From NCBI GenBank assembly GCA_019188255.1, contig JAETXT010000008.1, positions 2,418,001 to 2,482,000 on the forward strand: a DNA stretch of 64,000 bases, in the 5' to 3' direction. Source of the stretch: Verticillium longisporum. Lineage: Eukaryota > Ascomycota > Sordariomycetes > Glomerellales > Plectosphaerellaceae. A program made the position numbers and the translations under genes. The notes beneath the pieces were generated by a model that had not been told where the DNA came from, made no database searches, and was given only the letters and a program-made list of their open reading frames with translations. The stretch's first letter is position 1; the number at the start of each line of letters is the position of its first letter. Of this stretch, positions 33,906-45,978 are shown piece by piece.

Positions 33906-34658
33906 CTTGCTTCTGGTAGCGGTTCTCTCGTGAACGTTCGTAAGATGACCTTGATGGCTGTGTTCAATGGTGTTGCGAGATATCGAGACTGCTGGCGAGT
34001 TGCTACTCAGTCATCGAGGCCATCTTTCCGGGATGAACCATGGCTCATATATCCCCTACTCTTGAGATGGCGGTAGCCGGAATCCCTTACCCCCGGAGCC
34101 CCATGCCCCAACACACGCCATGACACTCTCAACAGCACTGGCAGATCCGAGCTGCCAACCATCTGGTCGTGGACATTTTGACAGGAAGCTGTTGAACCCG
34201 GTGCGGACAAGGGGGACGATAGATGTTCCAATGACTGGTTGCCCCGCTTCGCAACGATGGCTCGAGTGGAAAACCATATCCAACCACAGGGTGAGCTGCG
34301 AAGTGCACAACCTGCCATGGGCTGGAAGGTACTGCTTTGGGGAACAAAGACAGGGCTGGGCGGTCTGAGGAAACAAAAATCCGATTGAATGTTGAATGTG
34401 GTAAGCTGGATCAAATCCATTCTCGTCGTGCATGTTTTCATGATGGGTGCTCTTCCCAAAACGACGTGCGGATATCCACACCCGACTCGAGTCAGGAGTC
34501 CAATGGCCACAACATCATGTGAAAATACAGCACTACCAGAAGAACTGCTCTTGAAAGTTGGCAATCGGGATCGTGTTGGTGACTGGTCATGATGCCACTC
34601 CCGGAAAGGGCCATCTTACTGTATGGCTCAGGTACCATATATTGGTGCAAGCCGAGCA
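33906..34658. other. Intergenic region, no gene seen
   Basis: About 750 bp between the AtuA-like gene start and the GFA-type gene stop. Short frames without domains. Confidence 0.5.
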
Positions 34659-35087
34659 TCACGCCGGCGGCGGCGACTCGCGCCAGCTGACGGCTCCCGC
34701 GGGAATAGGCACAACGGCTTCTCGGGTCCAAATGTGCGAGGCGCCCTCGAGACTGAGGCCCTCGATCAGGCCGCCCTTGATGTTCGCCGTCGCCCGTGCC
34801 ACGCCCTGCGCACTGCGGCCGTGATGCACGATGCGCGCGCCGCACGTTTTGCAGAAATAGCAGTCGAGCGTGTTGCCCGTCTTGGTGGCGCGAGACCACA
34901 CGCCGAGGCGTGCGCGAAGGGCAGGGTCAGACAGCGGCGGCAGGTCGGCGGCGGGAAAGGTGGCGGATATGCCAAAGGCGGAGGAGGACTGCCTGCGGCA
35001 TTCGTTGCAGTGGCAGAGGTATACAGTGACCGGGGCGGGGGTCGGGGTGCGGAAGGCGATGGAGCCGCACTGGCAGGCGACGTTCAT
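34659..35087 (-). CDS. GFA/CENP-V-fold zinc protein
   Basis: Single exon, 142 residues, the normal size for the GFA family (PF04828). The zinc ligands are visible: CQC (residues 5-7), CHCNEC (25-30) and CxxC in CYFCKTCGARI (about 76-85), with family signatures RRQSSSAFG and GNTL. Named after bacterial glutathione-dependent formaldehyde-activating enzyme, most fungal members have unknown substrates, so catalysis of S-hydroxymethylglutathione formation should not be assumed. No neighbouring gene points to a C1 pathway. Confidence 0.93.
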   Translation of the reverse strand: MNVACQCGSIAFRTPTPAPVTVYLCHCNECRRQSSSAFGISATFPAADLPPLSDPALRARLGVWSRATKTGNTLDCYFCKTCGARIVHHGRSAQGVARATANIKGGLIEGLSLEGASHIWTREAVVPIPAGAVSWRESPPPA

Positions 35088-35704
35088 GGTGATGTTGTAG
35101 ACCTGGGTGTCGTGGTGGGTGGTAGCTTTGCCGACTTGCCTGGCTGTTGATTGATGACGCCGGTTTCAGTGTTTCTGGGCCAGTCGTGGTTGATGTGATC
35201 GAGCATGCATTGTTGGATCATAGGGATGAGTACTGGACAGTGGGCAGAAGGGCGTAGACTGACAGGGCCAGTGCAGGGCAGGTGAAGCCTGGCGTGGTTG
35301 ACAGGTACAGTACCTCCTACCAAGGCAAGCACAGTACCTACCTAGGCAGTCACAGTCCCTGTTACAGTACCTACCTTAGGTACCTACCAAGGCAGGCGTA
35401 CCCCCCAATCCGCACGCTGATGTAACATGCTCATCCTGGCACGTGACTCCACAGATGATGTTCTGGGCCAGGCGTTGATGAGGCCAGGTCGATGACTTCA
35501 CTTTGTCGAACAAAGCTGCTGCAGAGCACCTAGGTCAGGGTCCCACATCATCTGACAGTCGATGCAAGATCATTTCGATGCCCCTCGTTGAGATGACAGG
35601 TGTCAAGACCTGCAAAGTGCTAACAGCTTCCCCGCGCGGATCCGGCACCGGCTCTTCATCTCGCGCCTAAACTCCCCTGCATTGCCATTTTCCCCAAATT
35701 AAGC
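35088..35704. other. Intergenic region with TACCTAGG-type palindromes
   Basis: About 620 bp without a gene. 35326-35398 is packed with ACCTACC, CTAGG and AGGTACCTAC motifs, resembling 27737-27760. Confidence 0.55.
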
Positions 35705-35985
35705 CTCCCTAATAAGAGGGCTTCACTGCTTATATGAACCCCGATTCATTACTTTGAGAGCTCTGAATAGGTAGGGTTGGTAATATAAGACTTATAATAA
35801 TTATTAATGCTATCTCTCTAAATCACTACTACCTATCTAATTTACTATTACCTATCTAATTTATAGATTACGTAGGCTATGAATTACATACTCGAGGGAG
35901 CAGTGAATCCCAGCCCCGGTAATTACCGTAGCGGTGAATCCTATACGGTAATCACTAACCCAGGCAATCCTCTAATATTGGTTCC
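35705..35985 (+). repeat. ~280-bp dispersed repeat, copy 3 (least mutated)
   Basis: Matches the repeats at 4705-5005 and (inverted) 6960-7266 from AAGAGGGCTTCACTGC to CTCTAATATTGG. It keeps Cs and Gs that became T and A in the other copies, so it is the best guide to the ancestral sequence. It stands alone, 0.2 kb upstream of the CE4 gene, and may carry part of that gene's promoter. Confidence 0.75.
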
Positions 35986-36180
35986 ACACTCCCAGATAAT
36001 TATCCCAACCCACCATCGATCCGGCCATGGCGCCCAAGATGCTACATCAAGTCACCTATCACGAGTCAAGGGATCGGATCGTCTGGCATATATGAGCTCT
36101 GCTCGCCCAGCCCCGGCGAACATGTTGAGCAAGACTGTGGGACACAACTGCATCGACATCTCCTGCACTCATCCGCCACC

Positions 36181-36990
36181 ATGTTGCTTTCTCTCGCTCT
36201 CGCCTTCGCCCCTCTGGCGGCCGCCCTCCCGGTCGAGAGTCCTCTCGACATTCTTCGCCGAGAGCCGTCTGCCGGCGCTGTCATTAGCCAGTGCTCCCGG
36301 CCCGGCGTCTTCGCCCTCGCTTACGACGACGGTCCTTACCAGTACACCTCGGAGCTCGTTGACATACTCGACGCTGCTGGCGCCAAGGCCACCTTCTTCT
36401 GGACCGGCACTGTTTACGGCTGCATCTACGACCACGCTCCAGCCGTAAAGAAAGCATTTGCTTCCGGCCACCAGGTCGCCTCACACACGTGGACCCATCC
36501 CAACACCTTTGGCTCCATGACCCCCGAGCAGCTGACGGGCGAGATGGACCGCCTCGACGACGCTCTCGTCAACATCCTCGGCGTCAAGCCCCAGTACATG
36601 CGGCCGCCGTACCTCATGACCGGCGGAAACGTCCTGCCGACGCTCAAGGAACTCGACTTCAAAGTCATCACGACCGACGTCGACTCGGGCGATTGGGACA
36701 GCAAGACGCCCGAGGAGAGTCTGCTGCGGTTCACGCGCGCCGGTAGCTGTGGAAAGGGTCACATCTCGCTGATGCACGAGACGTACGCGAGTACCGTGAG
36801 GACCCTGACGCCCTACCTCATCGACTGGGCCAAATCGCGCAAACTCAAGCTCGTGACCGTCGGTGAGTTCTCGCTCCTTTGCCTTCTCGCAATTCCGTGG
36901 CACTGACAAAGTGTAGCTGATTGCCTCGGCGATGCTGACGGTGCCTATCGGGCCGGAAACTTCACCGGCAGCGGGCAGACGTCATGCTAG
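36181..36990 (+). CDS. Secreted CE4 polysaccharide (chitin) deacetylase
   Basis: Two exons, 36181-36862 and 36917-36990, with a 54-bp intron (GTGAGT to TAG); the short second exon supplies VADCLGDADGAYR and ends in Cys, giving 251 residues. A hydrophobic signal peptide (about 1-16) is followed by a NodB-homology domain (PF01522) with all main motifs: YDDGP (D49, D50), SHTWTH (metal ligands H102, H106), RPPY (R141), TTDVDSGDW (165-172) and LMHE (H199). CE4 enzymes remove acetyl groups from chitin, turning it to chitosan in the cell wall or hiding it from host chitinases and receptors. There is no chitin-binding module and no GPI signal. It sits between a repeat copy and the gypsy element. Confidence 0.95.
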
Positions 36991-37485
36991 TTGCGGAGGG
37001 CCCAGTGTCAAGTTCCCGCGCCGTGCGGCAGGCTAAGGAAGCCCAGCACAGTCAGCGTCTGCTGAATGATTAAGGTTTGGTGCTTAAAAGAGTAGAATAT
37101 TGGCGAAGCTTTGCAATTAAGATATAGACTGATGCGCGTTCTGGGCCGTGTGAACATTGTTCTGGCAGGCTCTTCTGCCGGGCTTCGTGCAATGGCTTGC
37201 TCTACATCAAAGGACGCTGTTGGGCGATGAAGCTCAAGTTGAGACTCCCCAGTAGCAGCAGGGCTATTCAAATCCCCTTGTGGCCAATGGCTTAGCCTGA
37301 GATCCAGAAACAAGATCTGGATCTGGTAGCTACATCGGTAGCATGGGCGACTTAGTCGAATTTCGTAACCATCGACCAGTGAAGTTTCAGAGCAGAGTTC
37401 TGGAGTCAAAGTGATGGCCGGGGAGGACCCTAGCATCGATTGTGAGGACAAGAGGGGAATAGGGGTTCAGATTCAAGTTCAACCG

Positions 37486-37692
37486 TGTAAGGGGCTGGTC
37501 GTTGAGCGTCGCGCTGGGACGAGGCCTTGAATATATTATTACTAGATAAAGAATAAGAATAAGAAGAATGCTATAATAGCTCTTTATGCCCCTTTATAAT
37601 GGAAAATAAGGGGTTATATAGGAGCCTATCTACAAACTAGCTACTAAGGCATAGCCTTAGCTTTATAGCTTAGCTAGGTATAACCCGTAATA
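37486..37692 (-). repeat. Gypsy LTR (3' LTR in element orientation)
   Basis: 207 bp, preceded by the target duplication AACCG (37481-37485). Its outer ~45 bp keep their Gs and Cs, while its inner part is RIP-mutated. A TATAAT-like box lies near 37597. Confidence 0.93.
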
Positions 37693-37705
37693 ATATCCCC
37701 CTTTA
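37693..37705 (-). other. Polypurine tract of the gypsy element
   Basis: Reads TAAAGGGGGATAT on the minus strand, adjacent to the LTR, as expected for plus-strand priming. Confidence 0.75.
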
Positions 37706-38265
37706 TATAGGTTATATATTATAATTATTTTAAGTTTCGAAGTAAATCTATTCGTTTATTATAGTATTATTACTTAATTATTAAAATAAATATAGCTAGC
37801 TTTTATAAGGAATCTATTATTCCTTCTATATATTTCCCTTACTATTCTAAATTAAGTTTCGAGTTTCTTTCTCCTTTTAATTCTATCTACTTATACTATT
37901 ACTATTATTACCCCTATCCTCGTAAATTACTATTCTAATATAGGAAATATTATATATTTAGGCTAATATTTATTAACTTCTCTATAATCGTTAAAATAGT
38001 TTATTATAAGTTTTATATATCTTTATAGAGTTATCTTAGTTCTTTCTTAGCTATTATATTTTCGTTAATATATTAAGTACTTTAATAGATTTATATAAAT
38101 ATTATTATTATTATAATAATAAGACTATTATATTATTATTAATATAATATAATATTAATATATTTTAGATATCTATTTACGCTTCCTATATTTATAATAT
38201 TCCTACCCCTAATAGCGCTATTATTATTATTCCTTCTAAGAGTAGTAATAATAATAATACGAATA

Positions 38266-38315
38266 ACGTAATCCACAAGCGAGTGGTTCACCCAAGCGAG
38301 TGGTTCACTTCGCCC
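38266..38315 (+). repeat. Left terminal inverted repeat of pogo copy B
   Basis: Begins ACGTAATCCACAAGCG and contains two tandem GCGAGTGGTTCAC units. It pairs with 40075-40124, differing at positions 30 (A/T) and 47 (G/A). Confidence 0.95.
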
Positions 38316-38363
38316 GGGCCCACGACCTACACCTGAATTCTACAGATTCCACCTCCGCCCGCG

Positions 38364-40017
38364 ATGGAGACTCTTTCAAAAGAAGGTCAATTATTCCTTG
38401 CTATCCAAGCTATGGACAATGACCCGAACCTAAGCGCCCGGAGTGCTGCGAGGATCTACACCGTCCCCTTAACGACGCTCCTCCGACGCCAGAAGGGCAA
38501 ACCCTCCCGACGCGAAAGCCCGCCCAATTCTGCCAAATTAACAGTACTAGAAGAGAAAACTATTGTCGAATATATCCTTGACCTAGATGCGCGATCTTAC
38601 CCTCCCCGGTTGGGTGAGGTCGGAGATATGGCGAATCGCCTGCTTGCCGACCGTGACGCGCCACGCGTCGGGAAGAACTGGGCCGCAAACTTCGTCAAAC
38701 GGCAACCAGAGCTCCGGACGCGTTTCTTTCGCAAGTACGACTACAAGAGGGCCCAATGCGAAGATCCGGACGCGATAAACGCGTGGTTCCGCCTCGTGCA
38801 TAACATGATCGCCAAGTACGGCATCCAAGAGGCTGACATGTACAACTTTGACGAGACCGGCTTCCAGATGGGCGTTATCGCCAACGGAATGGTCGTGACC
38901 AGTTCGGAAAGACGGTCCAATGTGAAGATGAGGCAGCCAGGCAACCGGGAATGGGTTACGGTGATCCAGGGCGTTGGCGCGTTGGGTTTCTCCGTCCCGC
39001 CGTTCATCGTGGTTTCGGGCAAGTACCACCTCTCGAGCTGGTACCAGGACGACGCGATTTCTCGCGACTGGAGAATCGCAACATCTCCAAACGGCTGGAC
39101 GACGAATGATATTGGTCTGGAATGGATTCGGCATTTTGACAGGCATACAAAGTCCCGTACTTCGGGCGGTTATCGCCTACTGATCCTGGATGGCCACGAA
39201 AGTCACCACTCGGTCGACTTCGAACTCTACTGCAAGGAGAACAACATCATCACACTCTGTATGCCTCCTCATTCGTCACATCTACTCCAGCCTCTCGATG
39301 TTGGGTGTTTTGGCCCACTAAAGAAAGCATACGGTCGGCAAATCGAGGATAGGATGAGGGCGGGTACAACGCACATCAGCAAAGAAGACTTCTTCCCGGC
39401 GTTTTCGGCTGCATTTCAGCAAGCAATGACAGAAAAACATCCAGGGAGGCTTTCGAGGAGCGGGGCTTGTCCCCCATAACCCGGAAACAGTCCTGTCAAA
39501 GCTGGATGTGAGGTTGAGGACGACGACGCCTCCGGGGACGTCCCACGGGGAGCGTGATTCTTGGGTCTCTAAGACGCCCACTAACCTGCTCGAGGCAGGT
39601 TCCCAGACTGACTTCATCAAAGGGCGAATCTCACGCCACCAGGGAAGCTCCCCAACGTCAATTTTAGATGCTGTTGACTATCTTGCGAAGGGGACGCGGG
39701 GTGTTATGCACCAGATCGCTCTTTTGAAGTCAGAGGTTATGATCCTTCGAGAGGAAAATGCTACACTAAGCCGACGCCGGAGGGCCAAAAAGCTACGTCT
39801 CCGGGAAGGAGGAAGCATGGCTGTAGGCGAGGGACAGGACAAGATTGCTCAGAAGGAAGTAGATATCCAGATAAAAGAGGAAACGCTGCAGAACCCGGGT
39901 CCCGCGTCGTGGTCCCAGCCGAAGAAACGATGCTGTAGCGTATGCGGGAAGACCGGCCACAACGCGAGAACTTGTCAGGTAGCTATCTCATCGTCTGCAA
40001 AAGACGAGGAGGAGTGA
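38364..40017 (+). CDS. pogo/Fot1 transposase with C-terminal zinc knuckle, copy B, frame-disrupted
   Basis: Same transposase as copy A: psq-type HTH, CENP-B-like DNA-binding domain and a DD35D core (D163, D276, D312). The frame from 38364 stops at 39479 because the A-run at 39433-39437 has five As; seven would continue into GLVPHNPETVLSKLDVRL, the expected family sequence. From 39508 the frame is open to 40017 and encodes a coiled-coil-like stretch (ALLKSEVMILREENATLSR) and a CCHC knuckle, CSVCGKTGHNARTC, with the five-A run at 39787-39791 that copy A lacks one base of. With the first run repaired the protein would have 551 residues. It is dead as written unless slippage or a sequencing error explains the run. 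Confidence 0.92.
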
Positions 40018-40074
40018 TTTTAATTGATTTACGGCGTTTGGGTTGAGGTTTTCCTCGGAATGTTTGTCGGGTCG

Positions 40075-40124
40075 GGGTGAAGTGAACCACTCGCATGGGT
40101 GAACCACTCGCTTGTGGATTACGT
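40075..40124 (-). repeat. Right terminal inverted repeat of pogo copy B
   Basis: Mirror of 38266-38315 with two mismatches; it ends GGATTACGT next to the duplicated TA. Confidence 0.95.
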
Positions 40125-42123
40125 TACCTTTATTATATATTATATTTCCTATATTAATTCTATAATAGAATCCCGCTTCTATGCTTAAGCGCTCTAAGAA
40201 AGGCGCTAATACTTAATACGCTTAATTCTATTACCCTTATATCGTTTATTTAATTATTAATTATATTTAGATTAATATCTAGGAGTAATACCTAGGTATA
40301 CTTAATTATAACTATATATACTACGATTAATATAATAAATATTCCTATATTATAATATTATTATATTTTCTAATATTTTTTATTATAAGTATTAGCTATA
40401 TATACTTTAAATACGTTTATATTAATTACCTTTATATCGCTATAATCCCTAAGGCCCGCGCTACTATTACCGCCCTTATTAATACTACTATTACCTATAT
40501 CGCTAACGATAATATTATAATACGTTTACATTCTCGCTCCGTCTTCGCTTCTAGTTCGTTTCTAACTCATAATAGACCCGCTATACTTAGGAGGACGCTA
40601 TTACTATATTCTACTAGACTAAGAATACTATCTACGCTATATACGCTAAGGCCGCTACTAAGGCCGCTACCCTATCCCCTATAATTACTACCCCCGCCCC
40701 TGCTACTTTCTTATAGCTTACTAGCGCTACCCTTACTATCTACGAGCTAGCTGTCTAAGCTAATCTCGGTCGTATAGAATCGTTCCTTAAGCGCCTTATT
40801 ACTATTACTAAAGCTAATATAGACTCTAAGGTCGTTAAGGAGGAGCCTACTACCTAGGATAAGGAGTAAGCGGCTTTATTACGTTTTTAGAGTTTTTCTA
40901 GGGCGTTTTTATTATATTTTCGCATCGTTTAGGCTATATCGATATAGGGGAATCGCTTTAATAGCTCCCCTTTAGTTTATAGTTTTTATTTATTATTCTA
41001 ATATTATTTAAGGGTAGTCCGCTTTAGCGGGCTATTTAATTAATAATAATACCTATTTAGGACTAAATTAAATATATTATAATTATATAGCTTATTTTAG
41101 GCTTCTTCTTTATTTTCGCTATAATTATTTACTAATAAGAGTCTATAAGCTTATCGTTTTCTTAGATTAAATTATATTATCCTTTAAATTCCTTTAATAT
41201 ATTAATATCTTTAAATCTAGAGATTAATTCCTATATTAATTTAGAATATCTTTATTATAATATTAATACTTCTTAATAGGACTCTTTACCTCTTCGCTAC
41301 GTCCTTATATAGAATATCTTATCGACTAGCTATATTACTTTAATAATATCCTTATAAATAGGCTCGGATTACTTATTATATACTAGCTATCCTAGTAAGG
41401 GGTTATTATAAATATAATAGAGGAGGCTTATATAGAACCTAAGGTATACCCTATTTAATATATTAAGCTCTACTATATATAAGCTAATAACCTTTATTAT
41501 ATAATATTTCTAATATAATTAATTAAACTTCTTAGATAGCCTCTTTATTTTAAAGTTAATTAATAATAGCTAAATATAATTATTTACCCTATATCTTTCT
41601 AATAATTACCTCTAGCGGTTAGCGTTTTCCTCTATCCTTATCTAAGCTACTATTATACTAGTTTATATAAAGTCTATTATTTCCTAGAAACGTTCTATTA
41701 ATTCTCTCGCTTTAAATTTATAATATCCTAATAATAATATCTAGCTAACTTATATCTAATCGATATAGTAATTATAAATAGCGAAGAAGGGGCTTACCCT
41801 AATTATCGAACTAGCTTAATTATTAATAATTAGCTAGGTAATCGCTAGGTAGCTATATTAATCGTCCTATATATAATAAATATAAGGCCTAAAGTATACC
41901 TATATCTCCTAGTTAAACTACTCTAAACTCCTATCTATCTATAAATAGTATATTATACTAAGTTACTATTTTATATTAATATATAGATAGAAGTAAGCCT
42001 AGAATCTACTTATTTAGTTCGAGCTTCTATTATTAATTATCGACTTTAGTATTCTATAATATCGGAAGTAGTAATTTAAGAACCGTTTAGTATAGGCTTC
42101 TATATCTATTAACTCTATTATTT

Positions 42124-42225
42124 CTAGGGTAACCGATTTCGAGAGCCTATTAATAATTACCTATAAATAGTATAGCTTCCTAGGCTCTATTAATAATAAG
42201 TCTATTATAAAATCTATAATAAAGT
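42124..42225 (-). pseudogene. Integrase-core remnant of the gypsy element
   Basis: The minus strand reads DFIIDLL, then, after an internal stop, VIINRLSKSVTL, matching the retroviral-type integrase signature D-F-x-x-D-L-P and V-D-R-L-S-K. The Asp of the second motif has become Asn (GAT to AAT), a RIP-type change. Confidence 0.8.
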
Positions 42226-43587
42226 TATAATAGATATATTATAGGATTAGTAGGGGTTTTAAGAAGCTATACTTTAAATTATACTAGATCTTTAACTATC
42301 TATATATACTATAGTTCCTAAGGAACTATTATATATCCTATAATTACCCTAGCTAGAAGAACTATTAAGCTATAGCTACGATCGTATTATCCCTACCTAT
42401 ATAGCTATAAGTCTTAATATTATAGGTCTTTTAGATAATCTTTATCTATAGTACTTTATTATCTTAGCTACTAAGTACCTATTTCCTCTCTTTAAATATT
42501 AAGTCGCTTATAGTATTAATACTATATTCTAATATCTATACTCTTAATTATAAGTTAGGGGAAAATTAATTATCTCTTTATAAAACTATTACTTTTATAG
42601 TATAATATTATTAATCCCTTTCTTAGGCTTTAATTTAAAGTCTCTTAAGTTTAATATCTACTAAGAAGTATACTTTAAGTCCCTTAATTATATTAATATA
42701 TTTAATATTTAGGGTATATTCTTAGTAACTTTTTATAATATTATTATTAAATATTTATAAATAGTATATTTATATTAGATTATCTACTTTAATTAATACT
42801 ATATCTTATTTATAATAGGAGAGCGTATCTATAATTATATTCTCGCTACTTTTCCTATATATTAATTAGAAATTAAATTCTATTAATTATCTAGCTTAGC
42901 GATTTTATCTTTCTAATAGATCTTATTTAATTATAAAGTATTCTAGGTTTTTATAATTAGTTAATATAGTAAACTTATAGCTCTTTAATTCTATCCTCTA
43001 TACTTCTAAGTATTAAGATTATTATTAAGAGCTCTTTATTATAAATAGAATAATTATACTTAGCCCCTATTAGTTTACGAGAATAATATATTATTACCCT
43101 TTATTAGCTATCTTTAATTATTTAAGATATTATTCCTCTTATAGCTATCCTAGAGTAGTCGGTTTCTATTAAAGTATCTAGGGCTAAGTCGAAGTCTATA
43201 AATATTAGCTTTTCTTAGAAGCGCCTTTTTAGCTCCTAGAATATTATTTCCTTTTTACTTCTTTATTTAAAAATTATATTCTTTCTAATAAATATTATTA
43301 AAAGTATTACTAATTCTATAAAATCCTATATAAAGATATAATAATAATTTATAAAGCTAAAGAAATTCTATATCCCTATAATTATTATTAATACCTTTTA
43401 TTCTAAGATAGCTCTTAGCTTTTTAAGGTTATAAAATACCCCTTTTCTAACCTTAATAATAAATCTAAAGTACTTTATTTTAATTATATTAAATTTATAC
43501 TTCTTTAAATCGAGATATAGCTTAGTTATTATAAGTAACCTAAGTACTTACTAGACCTTTACTTCGTAATCTCTCTAAGATCTATTA

Positions 43588-43614
43588 GAGTAGATTAGGA
43601 TATCGTCTATATAT
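43588..43614 (-). pseudogene. Reverse-transcriptase active-site remnant (YIDDILIYS)
   Basis: The minus strand encodes V-YIDDILIYS-NRS followed by a stop, then RDYEV. YxDDIL(I/V)(Y/F)S is the Ty3/gypsy RT catalytic motif. It lies upstream of the integrase remnant in element orientation. Confidence 0.88.
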
Positions 43615-45978
43615 ACTATAATATAATTATCTAAATATTCTTTAAAGATATTATTAATATATTTCTAGAAAGTTATTAGAATACTATTTAAGCTAAATAA
43701 GTATATTAGCTATTTAAATAGCTTAAATTATATTTTAAAGGCCGTTTTCTCTTTATACTTAAATATTATCCTAATCTTATAGAAGGCTATTATTATATTA
43801 AGTTTCGTAAATTACTTCGTATTAATTAAGTTATAAAGTATCTCTATAATTAATAATAAAGGGTAATAATTTCGCTTTAATATTATATTAAATATTCTAT
43901 AATTATAGTAAAAATATAATCCTCTTCTTAGTTTCTTTATAAAGAATATTAATACTAAATTAGCTAAATTACTAGTTTATATAAATCCTTTATTAAAGAG
44001 GTCTATTAAGGTCTTCTTTAGGATTAAGAGCTCTTCTTAGTTTATTTAATATAGTAGCCCTTAGAGTAGTTTAGCTTCTTTACTATTACTATTTCGCTCT
44101 AAGTTTACTTTATAGTCTATATTAGATTAATATAGGGGTAGCTCTTCTACTTTCTTAGCTAAAAATAGGTTAAGGAATTCCTATAAAATACTTATAGATA
44201 TAAAGTCTTTAAGCTAAATAGTAGTCTTTAGTATTAATACTCTAATAATATCTAAGAAGCTTATTATTCTAATTATATAATTAACGGATTTCCCCTTTAT
44301 TATTCCTTTATAAGCCTATTAATATTTAGCTATAAATATATTATTAATTATTAGCTTTATTATTCTTATTTCTTAAGAGACCTTCATTTCTATTTCTCTT
44401 CTTATTTATAAATATATTTATATTAAATTATATTATAAATAGTCCTTCTAAGGGTTTAAAAGGATATTATTAGATTATATCTAAAATAAGCCTAAGAATA
44501 GGTTATTTATTAGGCTAAATACTATATAAATATATATTATTTAAATATAGCCTTTTATATCTAGGGGTAATATAATAATATTTCTATTTATTTATATATC
44601 TATTTATATTAAGAAACTATTAAAAGAGTATTTTCTCTTATTAATTATAAATAAATAAAGTTTCCTTATAAGGGTTTTATTTATAATTATATAATAATTA
44701 TAATTAGAATCTACGAAAGCTTAGATTAAGTATTTATTTATAAATACTCCTATTATTATTAATTTATAATATATAAACTATTAAAATATATCCTATCCTA
44801 AGTCCTTACCCCTTAACTTCTTTAATACTCGACTTTATATTAAGGTTCTTCTTTTCCTAAATCTTATTCCGATTCGCTAATATCTCTTATTAACTTTTTA
44901 TTATTATAGCTTTATTATAATTATATATTAATAATAGCTTTTATAATCCTAACCTAGGTCTTATATCGTTTATTATAATATTAAATAATATATCCCTTCT
45001 TCTAATATCTATAATATATCTATATATCTTTCCTTATAAATCATTTCTCCTATTTAGTCCTAATTTAATTAATATTAGATATATATATATCCCTATTATA
45101 ATCTCATTATATAGGAATAGCGGTTTCGCTCTAGCTACGTCCTCGATAAACTCTTATTATATTATTAAGTTTTCCTAAGGTCTATAATATTCTTTTAATT
45201 TAATTAATATATTCTTAAAGTAGGTCTATAATAATTAAATAATAGGATAGCTCTTAGTTTAGAGCGTTTATTAAGTAATTAATCTTTATATTATCGGACT
45301 ATCCCGACCTACTTATTTATATAATAAGCTTTTTAAACTCTAATATAAACTATAAAAATAGTACCTCTTCGTTTTACTAGAGCATTTATAGTCTTATAGC
45401 TATATAGAGGGCTTCGTTAAAGTCGAGGTAGTTCTAGTTAAAGTATTATATAAACCTTTTAAATAAAAAGCTCTTATTAAGCCCTCCTTAAATATAGAAT
45501 ATAATAATTATTTATTAAAGAGATTAATCTAAATAGTAATTAATAAAGTATTATAGAGCTCTATTATTATTATAATAATCTATATCTAGTATAATCTTAT
45601 TATATATCTATTATAATTATATTATATATTCTAAGCGTTTTCCTAAAAACTTTATAAGAGGGGGTAAGTATTTCCTCGTAATTATCGCTTAAATAGTTAA
45701 TCTAATTAGTAGGTTATTAATAGGTAAGGGGTTAATTACGATTAATAGGTTTAATTCTATTAATAGCTATTCTATATATTCTTAGTTCTATTCTATTAAT
45801 AGCTATTATTAATATATAATAGCTTTTAGGGGGTATATATTATCCTATACTATCTATCTAATATAGCGATTAATTATTTTATCCTATAATAAATCGCTAC
45901 TCTATAGCTATGAGTTTATATCGTTATCTAGGGGAGGGAGGCTAATATAATCTATAGCTAATTATTAATCTAATAATA

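Larger units (their letters stand above)
38266..40124 (+). mobile_element. Fot1/pogo-family DNA transposon, copy B (complete)
   Basis: A complete 1859-bp element bounded by TA on both sides (38264-38265 and 40125-40126), the standard pogo target duplication. It has 50-bp inverted termini with two mismatches. It is inserted in the 3' part of the RIP-degraded gypsy element yet shows normal GC and no RIP. It holds a single transposase gene. Apart from A-run lengths it matches copy A wherever I compared them. Confidence 0.97.
40127..45978. repeat. RIP-degraded gypsy interior
   Basis: About 5.85 kb of AT-rich sequence with stops in every frame and CpA/TpG depletion. It contains the gag-pol remains of the gypsy element on the minus strand. 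Only the RT and integrase signatures could be recognised by eye. Confidence 0.85.

Noticed and set aside
33127..33933. 268-codon plus-strand frame opposite the AtuA-like gene
   Set aside because: Antisense shadow; the minus strand has the conserved family blocks and correct splice sites.
38583..39146. 187-codon minus-strand frame inside pogo copy B (mirrored at 814-1377)
   Set aside because: Antisense of the transposase; it appears in both copies only because the element is duplicated.
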